Assembly (NCBI GenBank): GCA_002749285.1 | Contig: PDPR01000013.1 | Coordinates: forward strand, 62,378-126,377 | DNA length: 64,000 nt | Reading direction: 5' to 3' | Source of the DNA: Maribacter sp. | GTDB taxonomy: Bacteria; Bacteroidota; Bacteroidia; Flavobacteriales; Flavobacteriaceae | Position numbers and translations under genes: made by a program | The notes under the pieces: generated by a model | Database searches by the model: none | The model's input: only the letters and a program-made list of their open reading frames with translations | What the model was told of the DNA's origin: nothing | In this document: positions 34,530-44,067 of the stretch, one piece after another | Layout: each line of letters opens with the position of its first letter | How positions within the stretch are numbered: position 1 is the first letter of the stretch

Positions 34530-37500
34530 TCATCCTTTTTCCGCAATTCGCAAAATATCGCCAAACACCCCTCTAGCGGTAACAGCGGATCCTGCCCCTG
34601 CCCCTTGTATGACCAATGGACTCTCACCATAGGATTCCGTATAGATCTCGATAATGGAGTCCGAACCCTTAACTTGGCCCAGAGCGCTTTCCTTCGGCAC
34701 TGAAATCAATTTAACATCCAAGATTCCCTTTTCCCTTCTTAAATCACCATGCAAATCCCCGACATAACGTAGTACATGATTGGGTTTTTGGTTTTTCTTC
34801 AGTTCATTAAAGGTATCGTTGAGTACATCCAAATTGCCCAAAAACCGATCAACTGACCCACTTTGTAGATTTTCAGGTATCAAATTCTGGATCTGTATAT
34901 CCGAGAACTCATTGCTTAGGCCCAACTCACGGGCAAGGATCAATAGTTTACGCCCTACATCATTACCAGAAAGGTCTTCCCTGGGATCCGGCTCGGTAAA
35001 ACCCTTGTCCATGGCGTCTTCCAGTATACTCGAAAAAGGGGTGTCCACTTCTGAAAACGTATTGAACATATAACTCAATGAACCCGAAAAAACACCTTTG
35101 ATACGTGTGATGTTCTCTCCGGAAAGATGCAGCAACTTTATGGTGTCTATCAAAGGTAATCCGGCACCTACATTGGTCTCATATAAGTATTGTTTCTGGT
35201 TTTTATCCAATTCCCCGCGCAATAATCGGTAATAATCAAAACCAAGGGTGTTGGCTATCTTATTGGACGACACCAAATCGAATCCGTTTTCGATGAAATC
35301 AAAATAATTGGCCACAAAATCCTCACTGGCCGTATTGTCGACCGCGATCAAGTTTTCAAAATGGTTCTTTTTGGCATAATCGAAAATATCCTGTATTTGA
35401 TAGGCTATACCATACTCCTTAATGGCCGAACGCCAATTTTTAGGTATTCCTTTGGAGTCGAAGAGTACTTTTCTTGAATTTGCCACCGCAAATATATTCA
35501 AATCGATTCCTTTTCTTTTCTCTATCGTCCTTGAGGATCTCAAGATTTGGTCCACCAAGGTCCCCCCTACATTGCCATGGCCAAAAACAACCACGTTCAC
35601 CTTCTTACTTATCCCGAAAACCTGTCCGTGCATAACATTCAATGCTTTATGCAGATCGGACTTCCTAACGACCATACTCACATTCTTACCCGTAACCGTA
35701 TTATTAAAAAGCAGGGGTACGATCTGGTTTTTTATCAAGGAGTTGTAAGGTTTGTGAAACGTACTCAGATCCTGACCCACAATGGATATGACCGAAACAT
35801 CGTTCACTACGCTTATCCGATTGATGTCCTTGGATTCAAAGTCATGTGCGAATTCCTGTTGCAGGGCAATCTTGGCCTTTTCTGCCTTATCGGCATTCAC
35901 TACCAAACCAATACCACGTTCCGAAGAGCCTTGGGAAACAATACTTACACTTATGTCATTATCCCTAAGCGACCTGAATATCCTAGCATCCACACCGACC
36001 TTGCCCAACAATCCCCTACCTTCGAGATTGACCATAGCGACATTCTCTATGACCGATAATGATTTTATGCCTTCCTTATTCGACTTCGCACTTATAAGGG
36101 TCCCTTCATTATCACTATTGAAGGTGTTCAATATCCGCAAGGGGATATTCTTCTCGATCAATGGAATAATGGTCTTGGCGTGCAATATGGTTGCCCCGAA
36201 ATTCGCCAACTCATTGGCCTCACTGTAAGAAAGTTCCGAAATTCGCTTGGCATCGGACACATAATCAGGGTTCGCAGTAAAAATACCATCAACATGGGTG
36301 TAGTTCTGAAGCTCTTCCGCATCCAAATAATTGGCCATCATTGCCGCAGAGTAGTTGCTTCCATTCCTACCCAATGTGGTTGTCTCCCCTTCTATGGTAG
36401 AAGCGATGAACCCGGTTATCACCGGAACGGTATCATGACTCAATTTGGAGAATTCCCTCAATATGTTTTCCTTGGATATAGTCTCTATCACATGCGCACT
36501 ACCAAAGGTATTATCGGTCTTGATCAATTTTCGGGAATCCATCAATATAGCCTTGATTCCTTTACCAATCAATAGTTTGGTAACCAGTTTGGCCGAAACA
36601 ACCTCACCATAGGACAGAACCTGGTCCCTGATTTTCGGACTGTAATCCCCTAAGAGCGACACCCCTTCGAGTAATTTGAACAATGCCTCATATTCCTTGG
36701 AAAGGTCAACATTATTGAACGTATGGGTCTGATATTTTTCAAAAGCCATGAAATCCCTTGAATAATCCTCCCCATGGGCCGCTTTTTCGAGCATGGCCTC
36801 CAATTGGTCTGTCGATTTCCCACGCGCCGAAAGCACAACGGCTATATTTTCACCATTGCCCACCTTGTTGGTGATGATATCCAAAACATGGCCCAAACCC
36901 TCTCCATTGCCCAGTGACCTGCCCCCAAACTTCAATATCTTGATTCGATCGGATTTCCCGTCCTTGTTGAAAATCCCATTGAGAAGTTTCTGCATTTGTC
37001 CAAACTCGATCAAAAAAGCATCATGCCCATGCAACGACTGTACTTCACCGTAGGTAACATTGCTCTTTGCCTGTGCCAATTGCTTAAAGGTCTCCTTATT
37101 CTCCTTGGCCGTAAAGAACAGATCGGAATCAACCCCGATAATATGGATATTGGTATCGCTGTTCTGAAGGTCATCAAAAGCAGTTTCCCCATTACGGGTA
37201 ATATCGATAGTCTTCAGTAATTGGTTCATCAATTTATAAGCCGACACCTGAAAACGGTTCTTTAGTTTTTCTCCATGGTGCATCAACCAACTTTCCACAT
37301 TGAAAACCTGCAATTCCTCATTGGTGCTTCTTCTAAACCTTTGTTTGAACGACTCTGGTGTCCTATAGCACAACATGGCATGCATACGGGCGTCATGTAC
37401 CGGTTGCTTGGAGTTGACCAGGAACTGCTCCTGTATCTGGCAATTTGCAATGAGCCAATCGGTAGATTTCCAATCTGAGGCAACTGGAATCAAATGTGTG

Positions 37501-37916
37501 GCCAGATTAGGGTCCAGGGCAGCCATTTCCCAAGCAATGCCCCCTCCCAATGAGCCCCCCAACAAAGCAAAGAGCTTTTCTATCTTCAACATCTTCAATC
37601 CCATCAAAAAAATACGGGCAATATCACCTGCCACAAAATCCTTGTAGTTTTCTATGATAAAACCATCATACCCATTACCTGGTATGTTGAATGCCATTAT
37701 GGTATACTTGTCGATGTCAATACATTTCCCCTCCCCAATAAGGGCGGACCACCAGCCCTCGGGGCCCGTGACGTTCGAATTTCCCGTAAGGGCATGATTG
37801 ACCAATACGATAGGTGCCTCATGAAGTGGTTTCCCGAAAAGTTGATAGGAAAGTGAAATATCCTGGGATACACCACTTATGGTCCTGAAATCTTTTATTT
37901 CTAATTGATGCAACAT
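34530..37916 (-). CDS. Homoserine O-acetyltransferase / aspartokinase / homoserine dehydrogenase fusion
   Basis: This 1128-residue protein joins three enzymes. Residues 1-320 are an alpha/beta-hydrolase of the MetX type, with the nucleophile motif GGSLGG (Ser122) and a catalytic His in LHGHD (about 298). Residues 325-615 are aspartokinase (KFGGRSLG at 329-336), followed by ACT regions (about 620-770). Residues 772-1128 are homoserine dehydrogenase (GHGNVGG). It thus covers the first aspartate-family step, homoserine formation and activation of homoserine for methionine. It follows the OAH sulfhydrylase gene by 78 bp and probably shares its SAM-I leader. Confidence 0.93.
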   Translation of the reverse strand: MLHQLEIKDFRTISGVSQDISLSYQLFGKPLHEAPIVLVNHALTGNSNVTGPEGWWSALIGEGKCIDIDKYTIMAFNIPGNGYDGFIIENYKDFVAGDIARIFLMGLKMLKIEKLFALLGGSLGGGIAWEMAALDPNLATHLIPVASDWKSTDWLIANCQIQEQFLVNSKQPVHDARMHAMLCYRTPESFKQRFRRSTNEELQVFNVESWLMHHGEKLKNRFQVSAYKLMNQLLKTIDITRNGETAFDDLQNSDTNIHIIGVDSDLFFTAKENKETFKQLAQAKSNVTYGEVQSLHGHDAFLIEFGQMQKLLNGIFNKDGKSDRIKILKFGGRSLGNGEGLGHVLDIITNKVGNGENIAVVLSARGKSTDQLEAMLEKAAHGEDYSRDFMAFEKYQTHTFNNVDLSKEYEALFKLLEGVSLLGDYSPKIRDQVLSYGEVVSAKLVTKLLIGKGIKAILMDSRKLIKTDNTFGSAHVIETISKENILREFSKLSHDTVPVITGFIASTIEGETTTLGRNGSNYSAAMMANYLDAEELQNYTHVDGIFTANPDYVSDAKRISELSYSEANELANFGATILHAKTIIPLIEKNIPLRILNTFNSDNEGTLISAKSNKEGIKSLSVIENVAMVNLEGRGLLGKVGVDARIFRSLRDNDISVSIVSQGSSERGIGLVVNADKAEKAKIALQQEFAHDFESKDINRISVVNDVSVISIVGQDLSTFHKPYNSLIKNQIVPLLFNNTVTGKNVSMVVRKSDLHKALNVMHGQVFGISKKVNVVVFGHGNVGGTLVDQILRSSRTIEKRKGIDLNIFAVANSRKVLFDSKGIPKNWRSAIKEYGIAYQIQDIFDYAKKNHFENLIAVDNTASEDFVANYFDFIENGFDLVSSNKIANTLGFDYYRLLRGELDKNQKQYLYETNVGAGLPLIDTIKLLHLSGENITRIKGVFSGSLSYMFNTFSEVDTPFSSILEDAMDKGFTEPDPREDLSGNDVGRKLLILARELGLSNEFSDIQIQNLIPENLQSGSVDRFLGNLDVLNDTFNELKKNQKPNHVLRYVGDLHGDLRREKGILDVKLISVPKESALGQVKGSDSIIEIYTESYGESPLVIQGAGAGSAVTARGVFGDILRIAEKG

Positions 37917-37994
37917 TCTTAAAATTCTGTATTATTCTGAACACTCCCTAGCCAAAATGGATAAAAAATGTATTCAACCCAAGTTAAGACCTGA

Positions 37995-39272
37995 TTATCC
38001 AATAGCCGAAAAGGCCTGCTCTAAATCCGCCTTAAGATCTTCCAGATCCTCTAGACCGACAGATAAACGAATCAAATCCTGACCAACACCTGCCGCATCT
38101 TGTTGCTCTACCGTCAATTGTTGGTGTGTCGTACTTGCCGGATGGATTATCAAGGATTTCGTATCACCTATATTTGCCAATAAAGAGAATATCCTAGTCG
38201 CATCGGTAACTTTCTTAGCTGCCTCAAAGCCGCCCTTTACACCAAATGTGACCAATCCACTTTGTCCTTTTGGCAAATATTCCTGTGCCAGATCGTAGTA
38301 TTCGCTACTCTTCAAACCTGGGTAATTCACCCATTCTACCTCTTCCCTACTTTCCAACCAAGTGGCCAGGGCCAAGGCATTCGCACTATGCTGTCTTATT
38401 CGTACCGATAATGTTTCCAGACCTTGAATAATCTGGAATGCATTAAACGGACTTAGCGCCCCGCCAAAATCACGCAACCCTTCCAAAATCAATTTAAACG
38501 TAAATGCTGCCGCACCCAATGCCTCGCTATAGACCAAACCATGGTAACCATCGGAAGGCTCTGTAAATTCGGGGAATTTTCCATTTGCCCAATCAAAGGT
38601 ACCCGCATCGATAACGGCTCCACCCAATGAAGTCCCCTGGCCACCGATATATTTTGTAAGTGAATGGATGACCAAATTAGCCCCATGCCCAATAGGGTTC
38701 AACAAGGCCGGTGAAGCAACTGTATTGTCGACGATAAATGGCACTTGTGCCGTTTTGGCCTGTTTTGAGATTGCCTTTAGATCCAACACATCCAATTTTG
38801 GGTTACCCAACGACTCCACAAAAAATGCCCTGGTATTTTCTTGTACCGCTTTTCCAAAATTCCCTGGATCGGAAGCATCTACAAACGTAGTGGTTATACC
38901 CAATCTTGGCAAAGTAACATTCAATAAGTTAAAAGTCCCCCCATATAAACTACTCGAAGCCACGATATGGTCCCCTGCCTTCAATAGTGTCAGTAAACTT
39001 GTAGAGATAGCGGAGGTGCCCGAAGCAAAGACCACGGCCCCTACACCACCTTCCATGGCTGCCAACCTATTTTGTAGGATCTCATTTGTAGGATTGTTCA
39101 ACCGTGTATAAATGAAACCCAACTCAGCCAACGAAAACAGGTTGGCCGCATGATCCGTATTATCGAATACGTATGATGAGGTTTGATAAATAGGCACTGC
39201 CCGTGTTCCGTTTGTTTTCGTTGTGTCGTGACCGGCATGTAATGCGTTTGTGGAAAATTTTTGATTACCCAT
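37995..39272 (-). CDS. metY: O-acetylhomoserine sulfhydrylase
   Basis: The 425-residue PLP enzyme of the Cys/Met metabolism family combines O-acetylhomoserine with sulfide to give homocysteine. The start MGNQKFSTNALHAGHD (ATG 39272) and length match the family. The PLP lysine lies in IHSLTKYIGGQG. The open frame upstream to 39389 overlaps the expression region of the riboswitch and is not coding. It pairs with the O-acetyltransferase part of the next gene, which makes its substrate. Confidence 0.93.
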   Translation of the reverse strand: MGNQKFSTNALHAGHDTTKTNGTRAVPIYQTSSYVFDNTDHAANLFSLAELGFIYTRLNNPTNEILQNRLAAMEGGVGAVVFASGTSAISTSLLTLLKAGDHIVASSSLYGGTFNLLNVTLPRLGITTTFVDASDPGNFGKAVQENTRAFFVESLGNPKLDVLDLKAISKQAKTAQVPFIVDNTVASPALLNPIGHGANLVIHSLTKYIGGQGTSLGGAVIDAGTFDWANGKFPEFTEPSDGYHGLVYSEALGAAAFTFKLILEGLRDFGGALSPFNAFQIIQGLETLSVRIRQHSANALALATWLESREEVEWVNYPGLKSSEYYDLAQEYLPKGQSGLVTFGVKGGFEAAKKVTDATRIFSLLANIGDTKSLIIHPASTTHQQLTVEQQDAAGVGQDLIRLSVGLEDLEDLKADLEQAFSAIG

Positions 39273-39397
39273 GATTTTAATTTGTTTTTGTTGTTGATAA
39301 AATAAATAAAAACACCGCTCCCCCAATCGCTGTTTACAACTAGGGATAATCAAAAGGTTAAAAAGAAAGAGACAATTACAAAAATGCAATTCGTTTC

Positions 39398-39531
39398 GTT
39401 ATCTATTCTCGCCTATATCAAAGGATGCCGGGAAACCCAGCTTCAAGATAGAATTTAGCACCTTCTCCGCTCTGGGGGCAAAGGGTTGCCAAGGCTTCAC
39501 AGGGTCCATTCCCTCCACCTTTCTTGATAAC
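39398..39531 (-). ncRNA. SAM-I (S-box) riboswitch upstream of metY
   Basis: The minus strand shows a textbook S-box: P1 arms GTTATC (39531-39526) and GATAAC (39403-39398), then AAGAAAGGTGGAGGG, GACCCTGTGAAGCCTTGGCAACC, and AAGGTGCTAAATTC. It ends about 126 nt before the metY ATG. A -7 box match lies just upstream at 39562-39569. No strong terminator was found in the expression region, so control could be of translation or by another hairpin. Confidence 0.93.
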
Positions 39532-39561
39532 AATTCAATATGTGTTTGAACTTTTGAATGG

Positions 39562-39569
39562 CTAATATA
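39562..39569 (-). promoter_or_regulatory. -7 box for the metY SAM-I leader
   Basis: The minus strand reads TATATTAG, a 7-of-8 match to TAnnTTTG. It would start transcription about 25 nt before the riboswitch P1 helix. Confidence 0.4.
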
Positions 39570-39609
39570 AGACCATACGTTTGTTTTTTCCTAATTTTTT
39601 TTAGATAAA

Positions 39610-40866
39610 TCAAATTTTAAAAGCAGCCTTTACAGCGTCCACCACATCCAATTTTTCCCAAGTGAACAATTCCACTTCCTTCTCGATCCTACCATTGTAG
39701 GGGGATTCGAAAACCTTCGTAATCACTTTGGGTTCCTTTCCCATATGGCCGTAGGCAGCGGTTTCCAAATAAATAGGATTGCGCAATTTCAATCGTTCCT
39801 CAATGGCAAAGGGCCGCATATCGAACAATTGTGAAATTATTTTGGCGATTTCACCATCTGAGTACGGAATCTTCGCAGTACCATAGGTATTCACGAAAAT
39901 CGAAGTAGGCTCCACCACTCCAATAGCATAACTGACCTGAACCAAAATCTCATCAGAAACCCCTGCAGCCACTAAATTTTTCGCAATATGCCGGGCAGCA
40001 TAAGCTGCGCTCCGGTCCACCTTACTGGGGTCCTTACCGCTAAAGGCACCACCACCATGGGCACCTTTGCCTCCATAGGTGTCCACAATGATCTTTCTAC
40101 CTGTAAGCCCTGTGTCGCCATGTGGGCCACCAATCACGAACTTTCCAGTAGGGTTGATGTGGTATTTTATCTGGTCATCGAACAACCTTTGATCACTTTG
40201 GGGCAATTCCCTGATTACCCTTGGCATCAAAATCGAAATAATATCTTCCTTGATTTTTGCCAGCATTTTATCATCATCGGCATCAAATGCATCATGTTGT
40301 GTGGACACAACGATCGTATCGATCCGCTGTGGCACATTATCATCCGAATATTCAATCGTTACCTGGGATTTGGCATCCGGCCTTAAATAGGAGATCTCGG
40401 TACCTTCCCTTCTTATGGCCGCAAGGGTCTGTAAGATCCTATGTGAAATATCCAATGCCAAAGGCATATAGTTTTCCGTTTCCTTGGTTGCATAACCGAA
40501 CATCATTCCTTGGTCCCCTGCTCCCTGTTTTTCCTTTTCCCCGCGGTCAACACCTTGATTGATATCCTGGGACTGTTCGTGTATCAAGGAAATGACCCCA
40601 CATGAATCACCACTGAATTGGTATTCCCCTTTGGTATAACCAATTTTATTAACAACGTCCCTTGCGATATTCTGGACATCCAGATAGGTGCCGCTTTTTA
40701 CCTCCCCGGCCAGGATTACCTGGCCCGTGGTGACCAAAGTCTCACAAGCTACTTTGCTTTCCGGGTCAAAAGCCAAAAAACTATCCAATAATGCATCACT
40801 GATCTGATCGGCTACTTTGTCCGGGTGTCCTTCGCTAACAGATTCCGAAGTAAATAAATATGCCAT
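39610..40866 (-). CDS. metK: S-adenosylmethionine synthetase
   Basis: MetK makes SAM from methionine and ATP. The 418-residue protein starts [17 protein letters not shown] at ATG 40866 and includes [21 protein letters not shown], the phosphate-binding segment. The upstream frame to 40896 adds ten non-conserved residues. It is the product side of the methionine block and is preceded by its own SAM-II-type leader at 40930-41045. Confidence 0.96.
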   Translation of the reverse strand: MAYLFTSESVSEGHPDKVADQISDALLDSFLAFDPESKVACETLVTTGQVILAGEVKSGTYLDVQNIARDVVNKIGYTKGEYQFSGDSCGVISLIHEQSQDINQGVDRGEKEKQGAGDQGMMFGYATKETENYMPLALDISHRILQTLAAIRREGTEISYLRPDAKSQVTIEYSDDNVPQRIDTIVVSTQHDAFDADDDKMLAKIKEDIISILMPRVIRELPQSDQRLFDDQIKYHINPTGKFVIGGPHGDTGLTGRKIIVDTYGGKGAHGGGAFSGKDPSKVDRSAAYAARHIAKNLVAAGVSDEILVQVSYAIGVVEPTSIFVNTYGTAKIPYSDGEIAKIISQLFDMRPFAIEERLKLRNPIYLETAAYGHMGKEPKVITKVFESPYNGRIEKEVELFTWEKLDVVDAVKAAFKI

Positions 40867-40929
40867 TTTTACAAAAAATAAAATAGGAGGAAACAAAAAA
40901 GATCGCGAAAAGGGAAAATGAAACCAGCT

Positions 40930-41045
40930 GTTACCGTTTTAGCATTTTTTCCGGTACTGAACTTGGCTCGATATCCAGTACCCTTGGGAACTAGATGCCA
41001 AAGTGAATCCAGGGCCAGGAAGTTGCAATCAGTCAAATCTTCCCT
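40930..41045 (-). ncRNA. SAM-II-type riboswitch with long internal loop, upstream of metK
   Basis: The minus strand has a stem GGAAG/CTTCC (41043-41039 with 41022-41018) closing the loop ATTTGACTGATTGCAA. After a long insertion comes ATGCTAAAACGGTAA. Loop and tail match the SAM-II pattern of GATTTAACCGTATTGCA with GCTAAAAAGGG. The loop ACTG can pair with the tail CGGT to form the expected pseudoknot. The insertion of about 70 nt between the parts fits the long-loop SAM-II variants reported from Bacteroidetes. A perfect -7 box lies at 41060-41067. Confidence 0.78.
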
Positions 41046-41059
41046 CTTAAGGTTGAGGA

Positions 41060-41067
41060 CAAAAGTA
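41060..41067 (-). promoter_or_regulatory. -7 promoter box for metK
   Basis: The minus strand reads TACTTTTG followed by TCC, an exact TAnnTTTG match. Transcription would begin within about 10 nt of the SAM-II aptamer. Confidence 0.6.
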
Positions 41068-41163
41068 TAAAAAATGTTTTTCTTATAATAAGATAATCCG
41101 ATTGTAATTTCCCGAACAATGTTAAAATGACCTTAATGTATTCCGCCTTAGCCCCTCTTCGCC

Positions 41164-41469
41164 CTAAATGTCGTACTTGGCCGGGAACAGAACATACCTC
41201 GGCCGCACAAAATAAGATTGTGTAGAGAAATAAAGTTCATTTGTGCCGTCCCTGTTGAACGTAGTGGTATTCAACAGGTTGGTTCCCTTGACACCGAACT
41301 CCCACCGACCATCCTTTTGTTGATATGTTAGATTCGATTCCAAGAAGCTATACTTATTGCCAATCGTATTCCCTTTATCGGTATAGTTGTAATAATCATA
41401 GTCAAGCGTTAAGACAAGGGTTTCCAAAAATGCCATATCAAACCTTTTTTGTATAGGAGGCATTGTCAA
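41164..41469 (-). pseudogene. C-terminal stub of a TonB-dependent outer-membrane receptor
   Basis: The 101-residue frame has no plausible start; a stop lies three codons upstream of the first TTG. The sequence (LDYDYYNYTD, WEFGVKGTNLLNTTTFNRDG, FVRPRYVLFPAKYDI) is the typical last few beta-strands of a TonB-dependent receptor or related barrel, ending with the membrane-insertion residues. The rest of the gene is absent and replaced by intergenic DNA and the deoxynucleoside kinase gene. It is probably a deletion remnant. Confidence 0.7.
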
Positions 41470-41668
41470 AAATATTCAAATCGGTTATTATACGACCAAG
41501 ACTATATTAAACGTATTAGGTTTAATGTGTAATTAAAAAAACAAGATGCCACTTGTCTGTTTTTTTTCCCAATATTGATGTAAAGGTTTTTACTTCCTAT
41601 AGTTATCTTGTATATTGTACCCTCTATAAACTCAAAGAAAAGACACTAACCACAAATCATAAGACCTT

Positions 41669-42283
41669 ATGCATATTGCCGTTGCAGGAAATATTGGCGC
41701 AGGAAAGACCACACTGACAAAACTTTTGGCAAAACATTTCAAGTGGGAACCCCATTTTGAAGATGTTGTCGACAATCCTTATCTGGATGATTTTTATAAC
41801 CAGATGGAGCGATGGAGCTTTAACCTTCAAATTTATTTCCTAAACCATCGATACCGCCAAGTCCTTAGTTTCAGAAAAAGCGGAAAGGACATTATTCAGG
41901 ATAGGACCATTTATGAGGATGCCTATATCTTCGCCCCCAACCTACATGCGATGGGCTTGATGACCAATAGGGACTTCAAGAACTATTCGAGTCTTTTCGA
42001 ATTAATGGAGAGCCTAGTGCAACCCCCAGACCTTCTTATCTATTTAAGGAGTACCATCCCCAATTTGGTAAAGCAGATACACAAACGCGGGCGTGACTAT
42101 GAAAATACTATATCAATCGATTACCTAAGTCGATTGAACGAGCGCTACGAGGCTTGGATATATGGTTATGACAAAGGCAAACTCTTGATCATTGATGTGG
42201 ATAAGCTCAATTTTGTGGATAACGCCGAGGACCTTGGGGAAATATTGAACAGGATAGACGCTGAGATCAATGGTTTATTCTAA
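41669..42283 (+). CDS. Deoxynucleoside kinase
   Basis: The 204-residue protein belongs to the dNK family that phosphorylates deoxynucleosides for salvage. It has the P-loop GNIGAGKTT (7-15), the substrate-binding DRTIYEDAYIFA near residue 77 and the lid region KRGRDYE. Which deoxynucleosides it prefers cannot be told. It lies 12 bp before the peptidase E gene. Confidence 0.9.
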   Translation: MHIAVAGNIGAGKTTLTKLLAKHFKWEPHFEDVVDNPYLDDFYNQMERWSFNLQIYFLNHRYRQVLSFRKSGKDIIQDRTIYEDAYIFAPNLHAMGLMTNRDFKNYSSLFELMESLVQPPDLLIYLRSTIPNLVKQIHKRGRDYENTISIDYLSRLNERYEAWIYGYDKGKLLIIDVDKLNFVDNAEDLGEILNRIDAEINGLF

Positions 42284-42295
42284 GAACCTCTAGAT

Positions 42296-43012
42296 ATGAC
42301 CAATTGCCTACTTGCAAGTACATCGACGATATTCGGAGGAAATTATCTAGACTATTTGTTCGATGAGTTAGGGGAATTATACCAAGATACCGAAGAGGTC
42401 ATATTCATCCCTTTTGCCAGGCCGGGTGGCATTTCACATGATGCCTATAGCAAAATAGCCACTACGGCATTTCAACATATAGGCAAAAAAATAATAGGCC
42501 TACATACATTTGATGAACCTGGGGCCGCCCTAAAAACAGCAAAGGGCATCTTTACGGGAGGTGGAAATTCCTTTGTGCTCGTCGACAGTCTTTATCGTCA
42601 TCAATTAATGGCCCCTCTTAGGCAAGTTGTTTTGGATGGAACCCCTTATTTGGGTACTAGTGCCGGCAGCAATATTGCCGGGCCCTCGATCAAGACCACC
42701 AATGACATGCCCATAGTCTACCCTTCAAGTTACGATACCTTGGGTATCACCCCTATCAACATCAACCCACACTACCTCGATCCCGATCCGAACTCAACCC
42801 ATAAAGGGGAAACACGGGAGACACGAATCAAGGAATTCCATGAATTCAACACCACAGCTGTGATAGGACTTCGAGAGGGAAGTTGGATCAGGGTACAAGA
42901 CAAAAAAACAACACTCCAAGGAGGGCGACTTAGTGCCCGCATATTCGAAAAAGGAAAAGATGCCTACGAAATACCCGCAGGTGCCTCATTGGATTTTCTG
43001 AAAAACGGATAA
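42296..43012 (+). CDS. pepE: Dipeptidase E (aspartyl dipeptidase, S51)
   Basis: The 238-residue protein has the nucleophile motif GTSAGSN (Ser122) and a likely catalytic His159 in INPHYLD, matching Ser120 and His157 of the Salmonella enzyme. Such enzymes cleave dipeptides with N-terminal Asp. There is no signal peptide, so it should be cytoplasmic. It is co-oriented with and adjacent to the deoxynucleoside kinase gene. Confidence 0.9.
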   Translation: MTNCLLASTSTIFGGNYLDYLFDELGELYQDTEEVIFIPFARPGGISHDAYSKIATTAFQHIGKKIIGLHTFDEPGAALKTAKGIFTGGGNSFVLVDSLYRHQLMAPLRQVVLDGTPYLGTSAGSNIAGPSIKTTNDMPIVYPSSYDTLGITPININPHYLDPDPNSTHKGETRETRIKEFHEFNTTAVIGLREGSWIRVQDKKTTLQGGRLSARIFEKGKDAYEIPAGASLDFLKNG

Positions 43013-43276
43013 CCCTCCATTGTTTTGCCCCCTTATTCCCCAATCGGACCACTCCTCTAGAATACCAGCCTTCCCCAAAGAACCGTTTCACTCGTTGGGA
43101 ACCCCCTTTCACTCATTGTCGATTTCGGGCAAACAAATTAGATTGTAGATTCATTCAAACATTCAACAAGCCCAAAACCAACTATATCAATTCCGGATAC
43201 CGGTATAGTGCATGGAAGACTTGTGAGTATATGATTGTATAACCCTGCCTTTCCCAAGAATGGCGAAAAATATTGA

Positions 43277-43987
43277 ATGATGAAACCAAAAAAACACCCT
43301 GAAAAGGATTTAAACAAGAATAGTGGATTTTATTTTATGATCGGATTGGTTCTGGTCATGGCATTTACCTATATGGCTTTTGAGTGGAAAACCTATAATC
43401 AGCCAAATTATTACAGTGAAACCATTAACATGCCCGATGATCCAACCGAAGAATTACCGCCCGTTATAACCCTTCATATACCACCACCCCCTCCTACACC
43501 GGTTATACCCGATATAATAGAGGTCGTGAAAAACGAAGATCCAATTATTGAGACAGATGTTGCATCTTTGGAAAGCGATCCTGACAAGGAGATATTGGAA
43601 GCCAAGGACATTGATTTTATCGATGAGCCTGTAGACTTGCCCCCCATACCCTTTTCGGTCATAGAGGAGGTTCCTGTTTTTCCGGGATGTGAAAAGGCAA
43701 CCGATAAACGAGCCTGTTTTCAAGATCAGATGAACAAACATATAAGAAAGAACTTCAGGTATCCTGAAATCCCTTTGGAAATGGGCATACAGGGCAAGGT
43801 CTATATACAGTTCATGATCGAGACCGATGGAAGCATAGGGCATATTCAAAAACGAGGGCCAGACAAACATTTGGAGGCCGAGGCCACACGTATAATCAAA
43901 CTACTCCCCAAGATGCAGCCGGGAAAGCAACGTGGTACCCCGGTCAAGGTTCCTTTTAGCATCCCTATTTCTTTTAAACTTAAATAA
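43277..43987 (+). CDS. TonB-like energy transducer
   Basis: The 236-residue protein has one N-terminal membrane helix (about 18-36), a proline-rich periplasmic spacer (IPPPPPTPVIPD, about 75-86) and a C-terminal TonB domain (about 145-236, YPEIPLEMGIQGKVYIQFMIETDG). It would link the ExbBD proton motive force to outer-membrane receptors. No exbB or exbD gene is in the window. The 263 bp upstream contain no gene. Confidence 0.88.
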   Translation: MMKPKKHPEKDLNKNSGFYFMIGLVLVMAFTYMAFEWKTYNQPNYYSETINMPDDPTEELPPVITLHIPPPPPTPVIPDIIEVVKNEDPIIETDVASLESDPDKEILEAKDIDFIDEPVDLPPIPFSVIEEVPVFPGCEKATDKRACFQDQMNKHIRKNFRYPEIPLEMGIQGKVYIQFMIETDGSIGHIQKRGPDKHLEAEATRIIKLLPKMQPGKQRGTPVKVPFSIPISFKLK

Positions 43988-44005
43988 TCAAGGCAACATA
44001 GGTTC

Positions 44006-44045
44006 ATAGGAAAAGCCCTGACCAGATGGTCAGGGCTTTTCCTAT
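44006..44045. terminator. Bidirectional terminator between tonB-like and hppA genes
   Basis: Perfect 18-bp arms surround the loop AGAT (centre GACC-AGAT-GGTC), with A/T runs inside the outer part of the stem. It sits between convergent genes. Confidence 0.9.
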
Positions 44046-44067
44046 ATGGGTCTGTGAAAATCCATCC

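Noticed and set aside
39273..39389. 39-residue extension of metY
   Set aside because: It lies in the region between riboswitch and gene, and homologues start at the ATG at 39272.
41540..41568. Weak hairpin plus T run before the deoxynucleoside kinase gene
   Set aside because: The stem is only about five base pairs and no upstream plus-strand gene needs a terminator here.
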